A program made the position numbers and the translations under genes. From CAWCUZ01 sp963798795 (GTDB lineage Bacteria > Acidobacteriota > Vicinamibacteria > Vicinamibacterales > SCN-69-37): a DNA stretch of 64,000 bases. Each line of letters opens with the position of its first letter. Within the stretch, counting starts at the first letter, position 1. Below are positions 27,230 through 37,268 of this stretch, in pieces. The notes below the pieces were generated by a model, which saw only the letters and a program-made list of their open reading frames with translations, was not told the DNA's origin and ran no database searches. The stretch is taken from assembly GCA_963798795.1 (NCBI GenBank), contig CAWCUZ010000001.1, positions 2,542,001-2,606,000 on the forward strand, in the 5' to 3' direction.

Positions 27230-29256
27230 TCAAGGCACGCTGAACGCCAAGCCCCGGCTTGCCGACAACGCTCCGCTGCGAATCGTGATCTCGAGCACGT
27301 ACACTCCGGCGGGCAAGCCCGCGAGCGGAACGGACGCGTCGACAGGCCTGTCGTCCGCCGGCAGGACTGGCGAAAAGGTCCGCAGCACGCGACCGTCTGG
27401 AGCGAGCAGGCGGATCGTCCATGAGAGCGGGGCCGACCGGTCCGACCGCCGCCACGGAGCGTACACGCGCAGCGTCTCGTCCGCGGCGAACGTCCGATCG
27501 AGGACAGGCCGGAACGGAAACCCTCCCAGGCCGGCGCCCGGGGTCCGCGAGAGCTCCGTCCCGCGCCCAATCACGATCTGGCCGACTGCGAGCGGCGCGT
27601 CGAAATCGGGCACGTCCAGGTCGACGTATACGCTGCCACCACGCGCCAGGCCGCGGCTGAACACACCCGCCCGAAGCTGATAGCGTCCCGGCTGGAGATC
27701 GAGGCTCGTCGTGATCTGATACGGGATCGTGTCCTGCGCCCGCGTTCCCGGCCGCGGACGCAACGCGAACTGCACGGCCCGGCCCGTGCGCGCCGACACC
27801 TTGCCGTCCTCCTGGTCGGCGGCGAGAACCTGGTAGGTCAGATCGCCCCGGAACGCGCCCGTCGAGTCCTGCAGGCCCGCGCTCGGCAATTCGACGTCGA
27901 TGGCGATCGGCACATGCGCCGTTCGGCCGCTGCCCGGCTGCGTCACCGCTCCCATTCGCAGCGGGAGATCGCCCACCGACAGCACGGCCCTCTGTCAGCG
28001 CGCCGAGCCGATCCCCGGGCTGCCCGTCGGCCGTCGGCTTCGTCAGCTCGTACCCGCGGCGGAAGCGCAACCGTGCGCCGGGCACGTCGACCTCGACCCT
28101 GATCGGGCGGTAGCCCTTCCCCGGGTCCGACGGGCGGAATCCGAGTACGTAGAAGTGTCCAGGTCATCGAGGATCTGCCTGACCCCGGCCTCCTGATCGT
28201 CCGTGTTGGTGATCCCGAAACCGCCGGCCGCGTCGGACACGATCTGCAGGCCGCGTTGCGCCTGCCGGACGACGCTGTTCCATTCGGTCCCGGCCGAGCA
28301 GGGATCGTCGCGGAGCTGGCGATCCGACGGCGACACGGGATCCGGGAACCACTCGCGCAGCAAGTCGCCCGATTCGACGCGTCCTCTCGGATCGACCGCA
28401 TAGAGCGCGACGTTCGCCCGGCGCAGCGCCTCCATCATGTCGAGGGCGGCGAAGTCGTGATAGTACCCGCGGCGCCTTGAGCACGCTCGGCGTGATGCCG
28501 GTTGTGGCGTAGTCCAGCGTGCCATCCGGAATGCCCTGGGGCTCGCGCGTGCCGAACAGGCCGGCGAACTCCTTGCCCATTCCCTCGGAGATCATCACGA
28601 TGGCTTTTCTGCGCGAGTCGGGAGCCCCGAGCAGCCGGGCCGCGTCCTCGATGGTCTTGAATTGCCGCATGTCCCCGAAAAACTCATCCAGTTCGCACCC
28701 GAGCGGCTCGTCGCACGCGCGAATCGGCCGCCGCACCAGGCGCCGGCCCTCGAGCGTCTTCAACGCCGCGAGCAGTTGTTCGTGGTCGGCCGTGAGTTCA
28801 GTGCTGTGTTCGCCGCTGGTGAACAGGACAACCATCAGCTCCCGGCCGCCCGAACCCTCCACAATCTGCCGCGCCAGGGCGCGCGCCCTGTCGCTCCGGC
28901 TTCGGTACATGTGCAGATCGTCGACCAGGACGATCACGACCCGGTCGGCCCGACTCACCTCGCGGTTGTCCGCCACGTCGAGGCGCCCGACGGCTGGCGC
29001 GGCGGCGCGCTCGGCCGAGTACTCCGTGAACGCGACGATGTCCTGCGCCCGCTTGCCGTCGATGACCGTGAAATCTTCCTTGCGCAGACTGCGCACAGCC
29101 TTCCCGTCACCGTCGACGACCACCGTTGACCTGCACGAGGTCGGTCGTCACCCGATAGGTCGGGCGCTGCTGCGCCTGAGCGGTAGCGATGACGCCTGAG
29201 CACACGAGGACCGGCACCACCAGCGCTCGCCGACCGCGACGGGTTGTTCGTCGCAT
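27230..29256 (-). CDS. Exported VWFA-related protein, Acidobacteria type (frame broken)
   Basis: The gene starts with a signal peptide (ALVVPVLVCSGVIATAQAQQ) and RPTYRVTTDLVQVN. After a one-base break at ~29123 comes VVVDGDGKAVRSLRKEDFTV, the opening of the VWFA-related domain common in Acidobacteria. A metal-site-like DRVVIVLVDDLHMYRS follows, then further domain parts (NVALYAVDPRGR, RQILDDLDT, FYVLGFRPSD) across more breaks at about 28470, 28160 and 27990. The C-terminal ~250 residues are intact (LTYQVLAADQEDGKV to SRGLAFSVP). Reconstructed length is about 675 residues. Role unknown; likely surface or periplasmic binding. Confidence 0.75.
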
Positions 29257-29682
29257 GACTCTCAGCATTATGACAGTCGGGAATCAGGAATCGTTCAGGA
29301 AGTCCCTGGCGGACTGGGGCGGCGGGGCGAGGGTAGTAGGTCACGCATTGACGATTTGGCGATTGAGGAGTGATTGGAGATCGAGCCATTGGAGGATTGC
29401 CGGACCTGACGGATCCGCCTGCATGCCTACACGACATGCCCCTTCCGGAGGCGGGGTGCTCGTCCATCCAACTGATATGGAATGACCGCCTCAAGCGTGG
29501 TCCCGAACCGAGGCGGCGCGCTCGACCGGCCGGGGTGTTGTCCTGGCCCGAGAACATGCAGGATCACGTCGCCAAGGTGGCGGACGACACTGGACGCTTC
29601 GGTGACGAGTCACCCTGATATTTGGTGGCTACCCCGGTCGCCGAGAGCAGAGCTCGCATGAGAGTGCTCCCTCCAGAGGGAC
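29257..29682. other. Non-coding stretch with a displaced copy of the coxB 3' end
   Basis: Bases 29287-29314 match the coxB interior at 27063-27090 with one mismatch. The following sequence to ~29398 is a diverged copy of the GATTG tract after coxB. I see no credible gene in the remaining ~280 bases before the IS66 element. Confidence 0.7.
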
Positions 29683-29690
29683 GCACAATC

Positions 29691-31206
29691 GTAATTGATT
29701 ACCGGGTCTGACTTGTACTGGCGCGCCGATTCTGGCATAACAGGCGCGTGCGCGAGCGCGAGCCTCTGCCGAAGCCCACGGGTCAGCCCACGACGGAAGA
29801 GCTGCGACAAGAAGTCGACCGACTCCGGCGCGACTTGGAACAGAGCGAACGCGAACGCGAGCGGCTGCGCCGAGAAAACGCGCGGTTGCGCGATCAGCTG
29901 GAGGCGGCGCGACGCGCGGGATTCCGCCAAGCCGCCCCATTCTCGAAAGGCGTGCGGGCGATGCCTCCGCGCCGGCCGGGACGCCGGTCAGGATCGGCGC
30001 ATGGGCGTCACGGCCAACGGCCGGCGCCCGTGGTCGTCGATGACGTGCATGACGTGCCGGTGCCCCCCGCCTGCCCGCAGTGCGGGGGCGCAGTCGACGA
30101 CACCCATGTGACGGCGCAATATCAAGAGGACCTGCCGCCCGTGCGGCCGGTGGTGCGCCGGTTCGATGTGCATATCGGCCGGTGCCGTCGCTGCGGCCGA
30201 CGCGTGCAGGGACGCCACCCGCTCCAGACGTCCGATGCGGTGGGCGCGGCGGCCGTCCAGCTGGGGCCGCAGGCCCTGGCGGTCGCGGCGAGTTTCAACA
30301 AGCAACTCGGATTGTCGTTCAGCAAGATCGAAACGGTCTTTGCGGATCGGTTCGGCCTGCCGGTCACGCGGGGCGCCCTGGTGCGCGCGGTCCATCGGGT
30401 CGCGGCGAAAGCGCAACCCCCCTACACGGCCTTGTGCGAAACGGTGAAGACCAGTGCGATGGTGGTCGCCGATGAAACGGGCTGGCGGGTCCATGCTGAC
30501 CTGCACTGGCTGTGGGTGTTTGCCACGCCGGACACGACGGTCTACGCGATCCTGCCGGGGCGCGGCTTCGACGAGGCGGCCCGCGTGCTGGGCCGCGACT
30601 TCGCCGGCATCTTGGTCCGCGATGGGTGGGCGCCCTATCGGCAATTCACCGAGGCCTTGCATCAAACGTGTCTGGCCCATCTGCTCCGACGCGCACGCGA
30701 ACTGCAGCAGGACCATCCGCACGCCCGCATTCCCGGCGAGGTCCAAGACCTCTTGCAGCGGGCGCTGGCCCTACGCGATCGGCACGCGGCAGGCACGATC
30801 TCTGAACATGGCGTGGCCGTCGCGCGCGGGCATCTCGAACGGCAGCTCGACCGCGTGCTGGACCGGCCGACCATCGTGCCTGAGGTGCAGCGCTTTGTCG
30901 CGCATCTCGATCGCGAATGGGGCGCGCTCTTCGGGTTTCTTCACGCCCCTGGCGTCGACGCCACGAACTGGCGCGCCGAGCAAGCCATTCGTCCAGCGGT
31001 GATTACTCGCAAGGTCAACGGCGGCGGCAATCGGACCGCGCACGGCGCCACCACCCAACAGGTCATCGCCAGCGTCCTGCGCACGGCCCGCCAGCGCGAC
31101 CTCGACGGCGTCGACGTCCTCACCACGCTGCTCCGTGCGCCACATCCGATCGCCTCACCGGACCTCTTCGCGCGCGCGTCGCCTCACTGACCCGGTAATC
31201 AATTAC
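29691..31206. mobile_element. Complete IS66-family insertion sequence
   Basis: The 1,516-base element is bounded by 18-base inverted repeats GTAATTGATTACCGGGTC (29691-29708, inverted at 31189-31206). It is flanked by the 8-base direct duplication GCACAATC (29683-29690 and 31207-31214), the length IS66 elements produce. It carries only the DDE transposase, as in the single-gene IS66 subgroup. The right duplication ends on the last base of the TAG stop of the minus-strand YkgJ gene, so that gene is not truncated. Everything needed for movement appears intact. Confidence 0.95.
29748..31190 (+). CDS. IS66-family transposase (TnpC-like)
   Basis: A 480-residue transposase. The N-terminal coiled coil (EELRQEVDRLRRDLEQSERE) is followed by a basic linker and two zinc-ribbon CxxC pairs (CPQCGG and CRRCGR). 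The DDE core has D in VVADETGWR, D in LVRDGWAPYR and E in NWRAEQAIRP. Translation starts at GTG 29748, 40 bases inside the left inverted repeat. No TnpA/TnpB helpers are present. The gene is uninterrupted. Confidence 0.95.
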   Translation: MREREPLPKPTGQPTTEELRQEVDRLRRDLEQSERERERLRRENARLRDQLEAARRAGFRQAAPFSKGVRAMPPRRPGRRSGSAHGRHGQRPAPVVVDDVHDVPVPPACPQCGGAVDDTHVTAQYQEDLPPVRPVVRRFDVHIGRCRRCGRRVQGRHPLQTSDAVGAAAVQLGPQALAVAASFNKQLGLSFSKIETVFADRFGLPVTRGALVRAVHRVAAKAQPPYTALCETVKTSAMVVADETGWRVHADLHWLWVFATPDTTVYAILPGRGFDEAARVLGRDFAGILVRDGWAPYRQFTEALHQTCLAHLLRRARELQQDHPHARIPGEVQDLLQRALALRDRHAAGTISEHGVAVARGHLERQLDRVLDRPTIVPEVQRFVAHLDREWGALFGFLHAPGVDATNWRAEQAIRPAVITRKVNGGGNRTAHGATTQQVIASVLRTARQRDLDGVDVLTTLLRAPHPIASPDLFARASPH

Positions 31207-31213
31207 GCACAAT

Positions 31214-32584
31214 CTATGCAGATCGCCTGGAACGCCTCGCTGCCCTCTGCGCGGCGGCAGCGAGCACGTTTGGCGAAAGTCTTCGGAGCGCGAACATCGT
31301 CACTCGCGAGCTTACGGTCGCAGCGGACTGCTGAGGCCAATCGCACTCATCAAGCGCTCGCACGCGGCCAGCCAATCTGTCAGCCACCATTCGCAGGAAC
31401 CCTATTCGTTCCCTCTCTGACGCTGGAGCATGCGCTTCCAGGATGGACCTCAATGAAGCGGGCCGCCGAACGCTGGAACGAGCAATCGCACTCGCAATTC
31501 CAAGATACCTCCGCCGGTCACCGTCCGTTGCGTCAGACGGCAGATTCAGACTGACCGCCGCGTCTCGCCTCCACGTCACCGTGTCCTCCAAATGGGCTAG
31601 CATCACAATGAGGCGGTGGTTTGCCGCAAGAAGACGCGACAGAGTCTGATACGTCACCTTCTGCATTCCAGCCGCACGCGCCAGTTCTCCTAGCACAGCG
31701 AGTACCAGCAACGCTGAAGGAACCCTGGCGGCAGGCAGCGCGGGTGCACCACCTGGCGCACTAGAGCGCCGAAACAGTAGGCGGTGCCGGAAGGTCGGTG
31801 TCAGAGCAGCCATCAGGGCCACGACCGCCCGGTCCGGTTCACCCGGCAGCAGTGCACCTGCCCCACACAGGTCGATTAACGTGGCCCGGAATCCTGACAG
31901 GTCGCCTGCAGGGTCGCGGCCAACGGCGCTCGCCGTGAGCCTCCGTTGAAATGTCGCACACGCGCCGTAGTCGCGCACGCCCATATCAATACCGTCCCGC
32001 ACCGCGCGTTCCAACCGAATTAACGCGGGAATCGAAATGTCGCCGGCAACCCGAGCGACCTCCAGCCGACGCTCACTCCCGGCCTCCATATCTGACAGCA
32101 GCCTAGCGTGGTCAGACAATTCGCTAGTCGTCCCATTCACCATGACCTCAAGAGGGCACAGCCGGTGATGGGGTGCGACCAGAAGGTACCTATCAGCCAC
32201 CAGAAAGTCATTGAATGGAAACCACCGACATGTCTCCGGCTTCGTGGCGTATCCCCGACTCTCGTGCAAGTGACAACGGTCGGCTGACGTGAGAAAGAAG
32301 CACGCGGGCTCACAGGTGCTGACCGTGTTTTGACGCGCCGACACCTGCCGCATAAAATACCGAATGGCCGGCCGACTGGCGAGTTGATACTCCGTCTCTT
32401 TACCTGCATTCATCTCGTACCCATGCCCGCGACAGCAGGCTCCGCCACAGTCGGCGCAGTCATAATGGAACATACCGCTACCACAAGTGAAGTACACGTC
32501 ACCGCAATGTATTTCACGGGGTTCGAGCGTGCCACCAACCGAGATCTTAATCACCTCGATGCTCCCCGAGGACAACCCGAACAA
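31214..32584 (-). CDS. YkgJ-type cysteine-cluster protein with long C-terminal domain
   Basis: A protein of about 456 residues. The N-terminal 120 residues hold a zinc- or iron-chelating cysteine cluster of the YkgJ type: DCADCGGACC (Cys 43, 46, 50, 51), CEPAC (91, 95), C104 and KPETCRWFPF (C119), plus C27 and C34. The ~330-residue C-terminal part is helical and I do not recognise it. YkgJ domains occur next to peptide-modifying or metal-handling proteins. This is the last gene of the minus-strand block with the Cys-rich peptide. The start may be TTG 32584 or GTG 32554; either overlaps the DsbA gene. Lower GC than the regional norm suggests transfer. Confidence 0.7.
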   Translation of the reverse strand: MFGLSSGSIEVIKISVGGTLEPREIHCGDVYFTCGSGMFHYDCADCGGACCRGHGYEMNAGKETEYQLASRPAIRYFMRQVSARQNTVSTCEPACFFLTSADRCHLHESRGYATKPETCRWFPFNDFLVADRYLLVAPHHRLCPLEVMVNGTTSELSDHARLLSDMEAGSERRLEVARVAGDISIPALIRLERAVRDGIDMGVRDYGACATFQRRLTASAVGRDPAGDLSGFRATLIDLCGAGALLPGEPDRAVVALMAALTPTFRHRLLFRRSSAPGGAPALPAARVPSALLVLAVLGELARAAGMQKVTYQTLSRLLAANHRLIVMLAHLEDTVTWRRDAAVSLNLPSDATDGDRRRYLGIASAIARSSVRRPASLRSILEAHAPASERERIGFLRMVADRLAGRVRALDECDWPQQSAATVSSRVTMFALRRLSPNVLAAAAQRAARRSRRSA

Positions 32585-33296
32585 GTCGCCCGAGTTCCTT
32601 CGCGCTCAGCGACCCATTGACTCGAAATCTCGGCTCAAGTCGCTCGGTTGCCTCCACCGGGCCAATGAAGAACGTTGGTGTGGCGTCAACGCCTAGCGCC
32701 ATCGCAGCACCGACTTCGTCTGCGACTAGGCTACGAGCGTCGGTTTCCATACATTGTCGGAACGAATCAGTCTCCACACCCACATCTTGCACGATCGCGT
32801 TCAATGTCGCCTCTGACATGGGACCCGGCGGGGAAAACAGTCTGTCGTGCATTCGCCAAAACGCACCCTGACGCCCGCTGCACACAGCGGCCTCCGCCTC
32901 TCGAAACGCCCATGGATGAAGGCCGGCCAGCGGAAACTGTCCAAAGCCGAACTTGGCGTACCCAGGTACTCACATAGTCCCGTTTGAACCTGGCAAACTC
33001 GCCTGTCGCAAAGGCGGCGCAAAACGGACACTGAAAGTCAGCGAATTCGAGGTACCTGCTACCCTCGCTTTCGCAGGCCCGATGACCCGATATGGCGCGA
33101 GACCTATTGCCTTTGCTCCGGATACATCGACAATCGCTTGCGGACTCGCGGCCTGCTGCCTGCTCCAGCGGTCAAAGCCACACCAGAGGGCGGCTCCAAC
33201 TAGCCCGGCGATCACGGGTCCGACGAGCAGGGCGAGCGCGTTTGTGGCGCTCCGCGGATCAGGCGGTCTATTGTCGGCGTTTGCATCTTCGACCAT
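32547..33296 (-). CDS. Membrane-anchored DsbA-like thiol oxidoreductase (two compensating frame breaks)
   Basis: An N-terminal anchor (NALALLVGPVIAGLVGAALW) leads to YRVIGPAK. The active-site stretch SRYLEFADFQCPFCAAFATG (CPFC) then lies in a shifted frame between ~33070 and ~32953. The first frame resumes with FPLAGLHPWAFREAEAAVCS and the cis-Pro region GVDATPTFFIGPV. The two breaks cancel, so total length (~249 residues) is that of a normal DsbA. It would make or shuffle disulfides in exported proteins. The adjacent 10-cysteine peptide is the obvious candidate substrate. Confidence 0.75.
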
Positions 33297-33349
33297 ACTG
33301 CAACTCCACTTCCAACAAGCGACTCAAGGGTCAGTCACACGCTCGATTC

Positions 33350-35727
33350 TCACCTTGACCCAGTGAGCAGGCTACGCGATGAGACCGCTGCCTGAATGCT
33401 GCGCCTGCAGCCAAGCGCGACGACCACTGCAGAGACGACTCCACACGCCGCAGCGCTTTCGCACACCGACCACCACGTCCACCCAACGGGAGCGACAAGC
33501 CGCGCCACGGCGCTGCAGGCCGCCCCGGCCCCTACGGCGCCGATGGCCGTACCGGCGCTCACGGCGACACCTAAGTCCAGTAGAGCAAACCGCATCAATC
33601 GGCTCGCATCCGCTCCGAGCAGAGCGCGAACAACTATACTGAGGCGCTGCTCGCTAGCCCACGAGACCACGGCCGCCGCCAGAGTCCCGACAGCGAATGC
33701 CGCCTGCATCGCTGCCAGCAGTAGCGCCAGCATGAACTGCGAGCGGCTCGCGGCCAGGTGGGCGCCCGCGATCTCGGCGCCATCCACAACGTCATACACG
33801 ACCGACCTATTTTCGAGTCCTGCGACCGCCGCTACCACTTGGCTGGTCAAGCGGCTCGCCGCAGTCGCGGATCTCACAAAGAATGTCATCTGAAGTTCCG
33901 GCGAGTACCACGGGCTGGGAGTTTGGAACGTACGCTTCGGAATCCAATTCCGCGCCGTCGCCAAAGCGCCCGACCGGTTCCACGACACCGATAACCGTCC
34001 TTGCGCCGCCCCCGCTGATCGTCAGAGACTTGCCGATAGGCGAGGCGGTCGGCCACAAGTGTGCCGCCAGTGAACTCGTTATAACCACTACCCTCTCGCC
34101 TTTGCCCACGCTGTCACCCTCCGCAAACAGACGCCCCTCGAGAACGCGATAGTGCAAGGCGGCGAAGTAGTCGCCAGCCACATGGACAGTTCCGGCCATC
34201 GGCCCGCGTTCGCCGAACTCCGTGCTGATGTACTGTCGGCCGAGGTGCAGTGGCGACAGACGAGCCGACCCGCTGCGCCCGCAGCGCTAACACCAGGCAG
34301 GTCGCGCACGGCACGAATTATCGCGCGCTGCCGGTTCACGATGTCGATCGCCGCAATGGGAGCAGAACTGCCAGCGGCGTCGGCCGGCGGGTCTGACACC
34401 CGGAAAGCCAGCAGCTTTTCGTCCAGGACGACACCGAGCGGCGATGTTTCCGCCTTACGGAGTTCACTTCGCCCGGCGATCGACAACATTACCGCCACAA
34501 CTGTCGCAGCCACCAGTATTGTGGACGCCGACCGCCTCGCAAATCGGCTTCTGGCGTGGGGCGCAGATCCACCTAAGATTAGTCCACGCTCGGTCCCAGC
34601 GAAGCGCCCTTGCCCTGCCCGGCGGATGAGCTCGGCATTTGCTGTGAGGCCGACAAGCGACAGACCGGCTCCGGCGACGGCCACTTTGAGCGCTGCCGAC
34701 CACCACGGTGCTGCGTGCAGCAGGTGTGAGAATGCGGGCAATGCGGCACCAGCGCCCGCAGTGAGCAGCGCTGCGAGTACGCACGCCACGCACGTCGAGG
34801 CAGCCCACACAACACCCCATTCTGCCGCCAGATCTCGGATACCCGAACCCGTGTAGCTCCACAGGCAAATGCCGTCTCCAGGTCACCCACCTTAGCAGCA
34901 ACGTATGAACACGAGAGGTAGGTGACTGCCACGACAGCCGTGGCGACTAAAGCCCACAATAGAACGCCGCCGAGGTCGATTGCCGCTCGCGTGGTGTCTG
35001 GGAGCAGCACGTCGGACAAGGGCCGAACAAACGCCGGGAATTCGGCTAGACGGGCCGGATTCCCAGGCATGAGCAGGCGAGCCAGGACTGAGCGCACATG
35101 ATCTGCCGTGCCACCAGGGGCAACCCGGGCAACGACGCCTTGTACATGCGTGCTGGCAATGGCAGTCGGCATCACAACACTGCCCGTTTCACCAGAAATG
35201 TACAGGTCCACATCGCCCGCGATGGCGGCGCGACTCGGCGCAACACCCACTATCCGATATGGTCGGCCGCGGATGTGGAGAAACTGCCCAAGGGACTCCG
35301 GGCCAGCGACCTGGTGCCAGAAGCGCTGACTGAGCACGACTTCGTCGGCGCCAGCTGGCCCTTGGCCGAACACACGACCTTGCGCGGGTGACAAAGTTAG
35401 TACCGTAAACAGTGGGCCCGAGATCTCCATGATCGTGGCGAGACCACTGACTTGACCGCATCTGTATTCCTGCTGTCCGACATCAACTACCGAGACGGCT
35501 GTGAACAGGCGGGATCTGTTCACGATGTCCAAGCTGTCTTGACTGGTACTTGGAAGGCCAAGAACAACCACTCGGCCGTTCGGATCCAGTGATCCTGTTG
35601 CGGTCGTGATAGTGCTTCTCACGAATGCCGCCCAGCCCACGGCCGCGCTTCCCAGCGCCACGAGGCCCGCGAGCACGACAAACGTCTGCTTGGGTCTCAA
35701 GAACAGTGGAAGAGGTGCGAAGATCAT
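33350..35727 (-). CDS. ADOP/MacB-like permease of the Cys-rich peptide operon (frame broken)
   Basis: The reconstructed product of ~790 residues has the normal ADOP length. It starts MIFAPLPLFLRPKQTFVVLA, followed by a MacB-type periplasmic domain (VVLGLPSTSQDSLDIVNRSR, RPYRIVGVAPSRAAIAGDVD) and an FtsX part (LLWALVATAVVAVTYLSCSY, AFACGATRVRVSEI). A second periplasmic domain (GDYFAALHYRVLEGRLFAEG, LTISGGGARTVIGVV) and terminal membrane helices (MLALLLAAMQAAFAVGTLAA) follow. Frame breaks are at about 34810, 34160 and 33890. No ATPase is encoded nearby. It could export or act on the peptide encoded just upstream. Confidence 0.75.
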
Positions 35728-35815
35728 CGCTAGACAGCCCTCGGCGACCCCGGCGCTTGTCGCGCCGGGGTCTCTGGTTGCAGCCGTTAAGGTCTGGCGG
35801 CGGACCGCCTCTAGA

Positions 35816-36112
35816 TTAACCGCCTTTCGGTCCGCAAGGTTCGCCGGGGCACACCTCCTCGTTTGGCTCGCAGAAAATATACTGCGTTTGCCCCTTCTCC
35901 GCGTGGCAGCGCCGATAGTTCTCCGTATCAATCGGCATGCACGTCTTGTTTGAATAGCAACAGGTTCCGTACGCGCACTGACCACCAGTCGGGCAGTCAC
36001 AGTCCGCCCGTGCCGCCACCGCGGCGCTAAGAGCTAAGCCGACGACGGCGCCAACGGCGACCGCCAGGCGGTCGCCGTTAACACCGGAAAAGAACCGCTT
36101 CACCAGCTCCAT
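35816..36112 (-). CDS. Exported disulfide-rich peptide precursor (ten cysteines)
   Basis: A 98-residue precursor with a hydrophobic signal segment at residues ~14-36 and a likely cleavage site ARA|DCDC. The mature ~62 residues contain ten cysteines at 38, 40, 46, 51, 52, 58, 69, 81, 88 and 93, no tryptophan, and a Gly/Pro-rich end (CPGEPCGPKGG). The even number and the spacing suggest five disulfides. Small disulfide-rich subunits such as methylamine dehydrogenase light chain also sit beside thioredoxins, but the quinone-forming tryptophans are absent. It lies 18 bases after the TlpA-like gene and 88 before the permease. Function unknown. Confidence 0.75.
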   Translation of the reverse strand: MELVKRFFSGVNGDRLAVAVGAVVGLALSAAVAARADCDCPTGGQCAYGTCCYSNKTCMPIDTENYRRCHAEKGQTQYIFCEPNEEVCPGEPCGPKGG

Positions 36113-36130
36113 GGCTGCACCCCCAAGTCA

Positions 36131-36724
36131 CTAGTGCCCGTTGCCAGCCGCATCGCCAGGTGCCAAGCCGGGCAACTTGACACCGAAATAGCCTTCCACA
36201 GTTCCGATCCAGGCCGGCGCATAAGCGCCGTTCCACTTCTTCGCGACGCGGCCAGCCTGCGATATGACTATTGTGGATGGAGTCGTGCCCAATCCATAGC
36301 CGTCGATCGTGGCCTGATCGGCGACGTATACGGGAAAAGGAAGGGGATGATCCCGTAAGTAGCTGGGCAGCCCGTCTGCTGCGAGGCTCAGGCCGATGAA
36401 CTTGTAGTCGGACGCCCGACTTTCTGCGAGCTTCTTGATGTTCGGGGTGTTTCGGACGCACCAGCCGCAGGTCGGCGCCATGACGTAGAGGACGAGCGCC
36501 CTCTGACCAGGCCGCTCGATGAGCCGCCGGCCTTCCGGCCCGGCTGCATAGATCTCAGGCGCCTTTGCGCCAAGTGCGATGGGTGTGGCGCCGAACTCCG
36601 ATTGAGACTGCGTCTTCCCCTGCTGCGGTGACGCGTGGAGGAGGTGCCACGCGGCGGCGACGTTTAGAGTCACGGACAATGCAAGCAGGGAAAGCAACGA
36701 CCGGCGGGTGGCTACGGCCAACAT
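36131..36724 (-). CDS. TlpA/MauD-like exported thioredoxin
   Basis: A 197-residue thioredoxin-fold protein with an N-terminal membrane anchor (residues ~8-25). The redox motif CGWC is at 86-89 in VMAPTCGWCVRN, and the cis-proline in GTTPSTIVIS is at ~149. The insert between strands (GLSLAADGLPSYLRD) is typical of TlpA/ResA. It should face the periplasm and reduce or proofread disulfides. Its stop is 18 bases from the Cys-rich peptide gene, so the pair is very likely co-expressed and functionally linked. The ATG at 36724 is the first codon before the anchor. Confidence 0.85.
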   Translation of the reverse strand: MLAVATRRSLLSLLALSVTLNVAAAWHLLHASPQQGKTQSQSEFGATPIALGAKAPEIYAAGPEGRRLIERPGQRALVLYVMAPTCGWCVRNTPNIKKLAESRASDYKFIGLSLAADGLPSYLRDHPLPFPVYVADQATIDGYGLGTTPSTIVISQAGRVAKKWNGAYAPAWIGTVEGYFGVKLPGLAPGDAAGNGH

Positions 36725-36833
36725 GGTTTCTGTTCCTCCATCATCGGGCGGGCGGGCGTCCTGCGGGAAGGAACGTCCATCGGATCATCGGTCCCCCGGA
36801 CCCAGGCCGTGAAAGTCAGATGCATCATACAGG

Positions 36834-37226
36834 CTAGACTCTAGCGGATGGATACTGAGCGGATGGTGCCGAAACGCGAAAAGTATCTTGCCGGTGTCGA
36901 TCGTACAGCCGGTCCAATGCTGGCATAGTCTCAACGCGCAACGCGGCGGCAGCACGGCCGCTGGAAGTCAGGTATTCGATCAAGACCCCTTGGACGGCGC
37001 GACTGTCCTGGAACTGCGCACCTTCGAGTGAGACGGGCTCCCGCCGAAGCGGCGGAGGTTCAGGCCGGTTTGCCGAACGGGGCGCCGCGACTTGTGCTGG
37101 CGCACGGTCGGGCAGGAACCGCCACGCGAGGACACCTGCCGCGATAATGAAGATGGCGATTAGTCCAAGGACTTGGCGCACCCGAGGGACGCGGTCACCA
37201 GAAGCCACTGGATGTACTCCCCGCAA
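36834..37226 (-). pseudogene. Decayed DsbA-like oxidoreductase
   Basis: An intact anchor (VRQVLGLIAIFIIAAGVLAW) leads into EPVSLEGAQFQDSRAVQGVL IEY, a DsbA opening. In the next frame the active-site stretch reads DFQRPCCRRVAR where relatives have DFQCPFC, then ETMPALDRLY in the first frame and DTGKILFAFRHHPLSIHPLE in the third. At least two frame breaks, loss of the CPFC motif and truncation after HPLE mark it as dead. It is the first gene after the regulator, in the block leading to the Cys-rich peptide. Confidence 0.75.
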
Positions 37227-37247
37227 GCACAGTATGCCTCCGCGCCG

Positions 37248-37261
37248 GCTTGCGCAAGCCC
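37248..37261. promoter_or_regulatory. 14-bp perfect palindrome upstream of the Cys-rich peptide block
   Basis: GGCTTGCGCAAGCC is self-complementary and lies 22-35 bases upstream of the decayed DsbA start, immediately after the regulator gene. It could be an operator for the block or part of a terminator; no T-run follows. Confidence 0.4.
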
Positions 37262-37268
37262 GAATCCT

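Noticed and set aside
35816..36112. Methylamine dehydrogenase light chain
   Set aside because: Like MauA it is small, exported, cysteine-rich and beside a MauD-like thioredoxin. However, the mature part has no tryptophan to form the TTQ cofactor and is much shorter.
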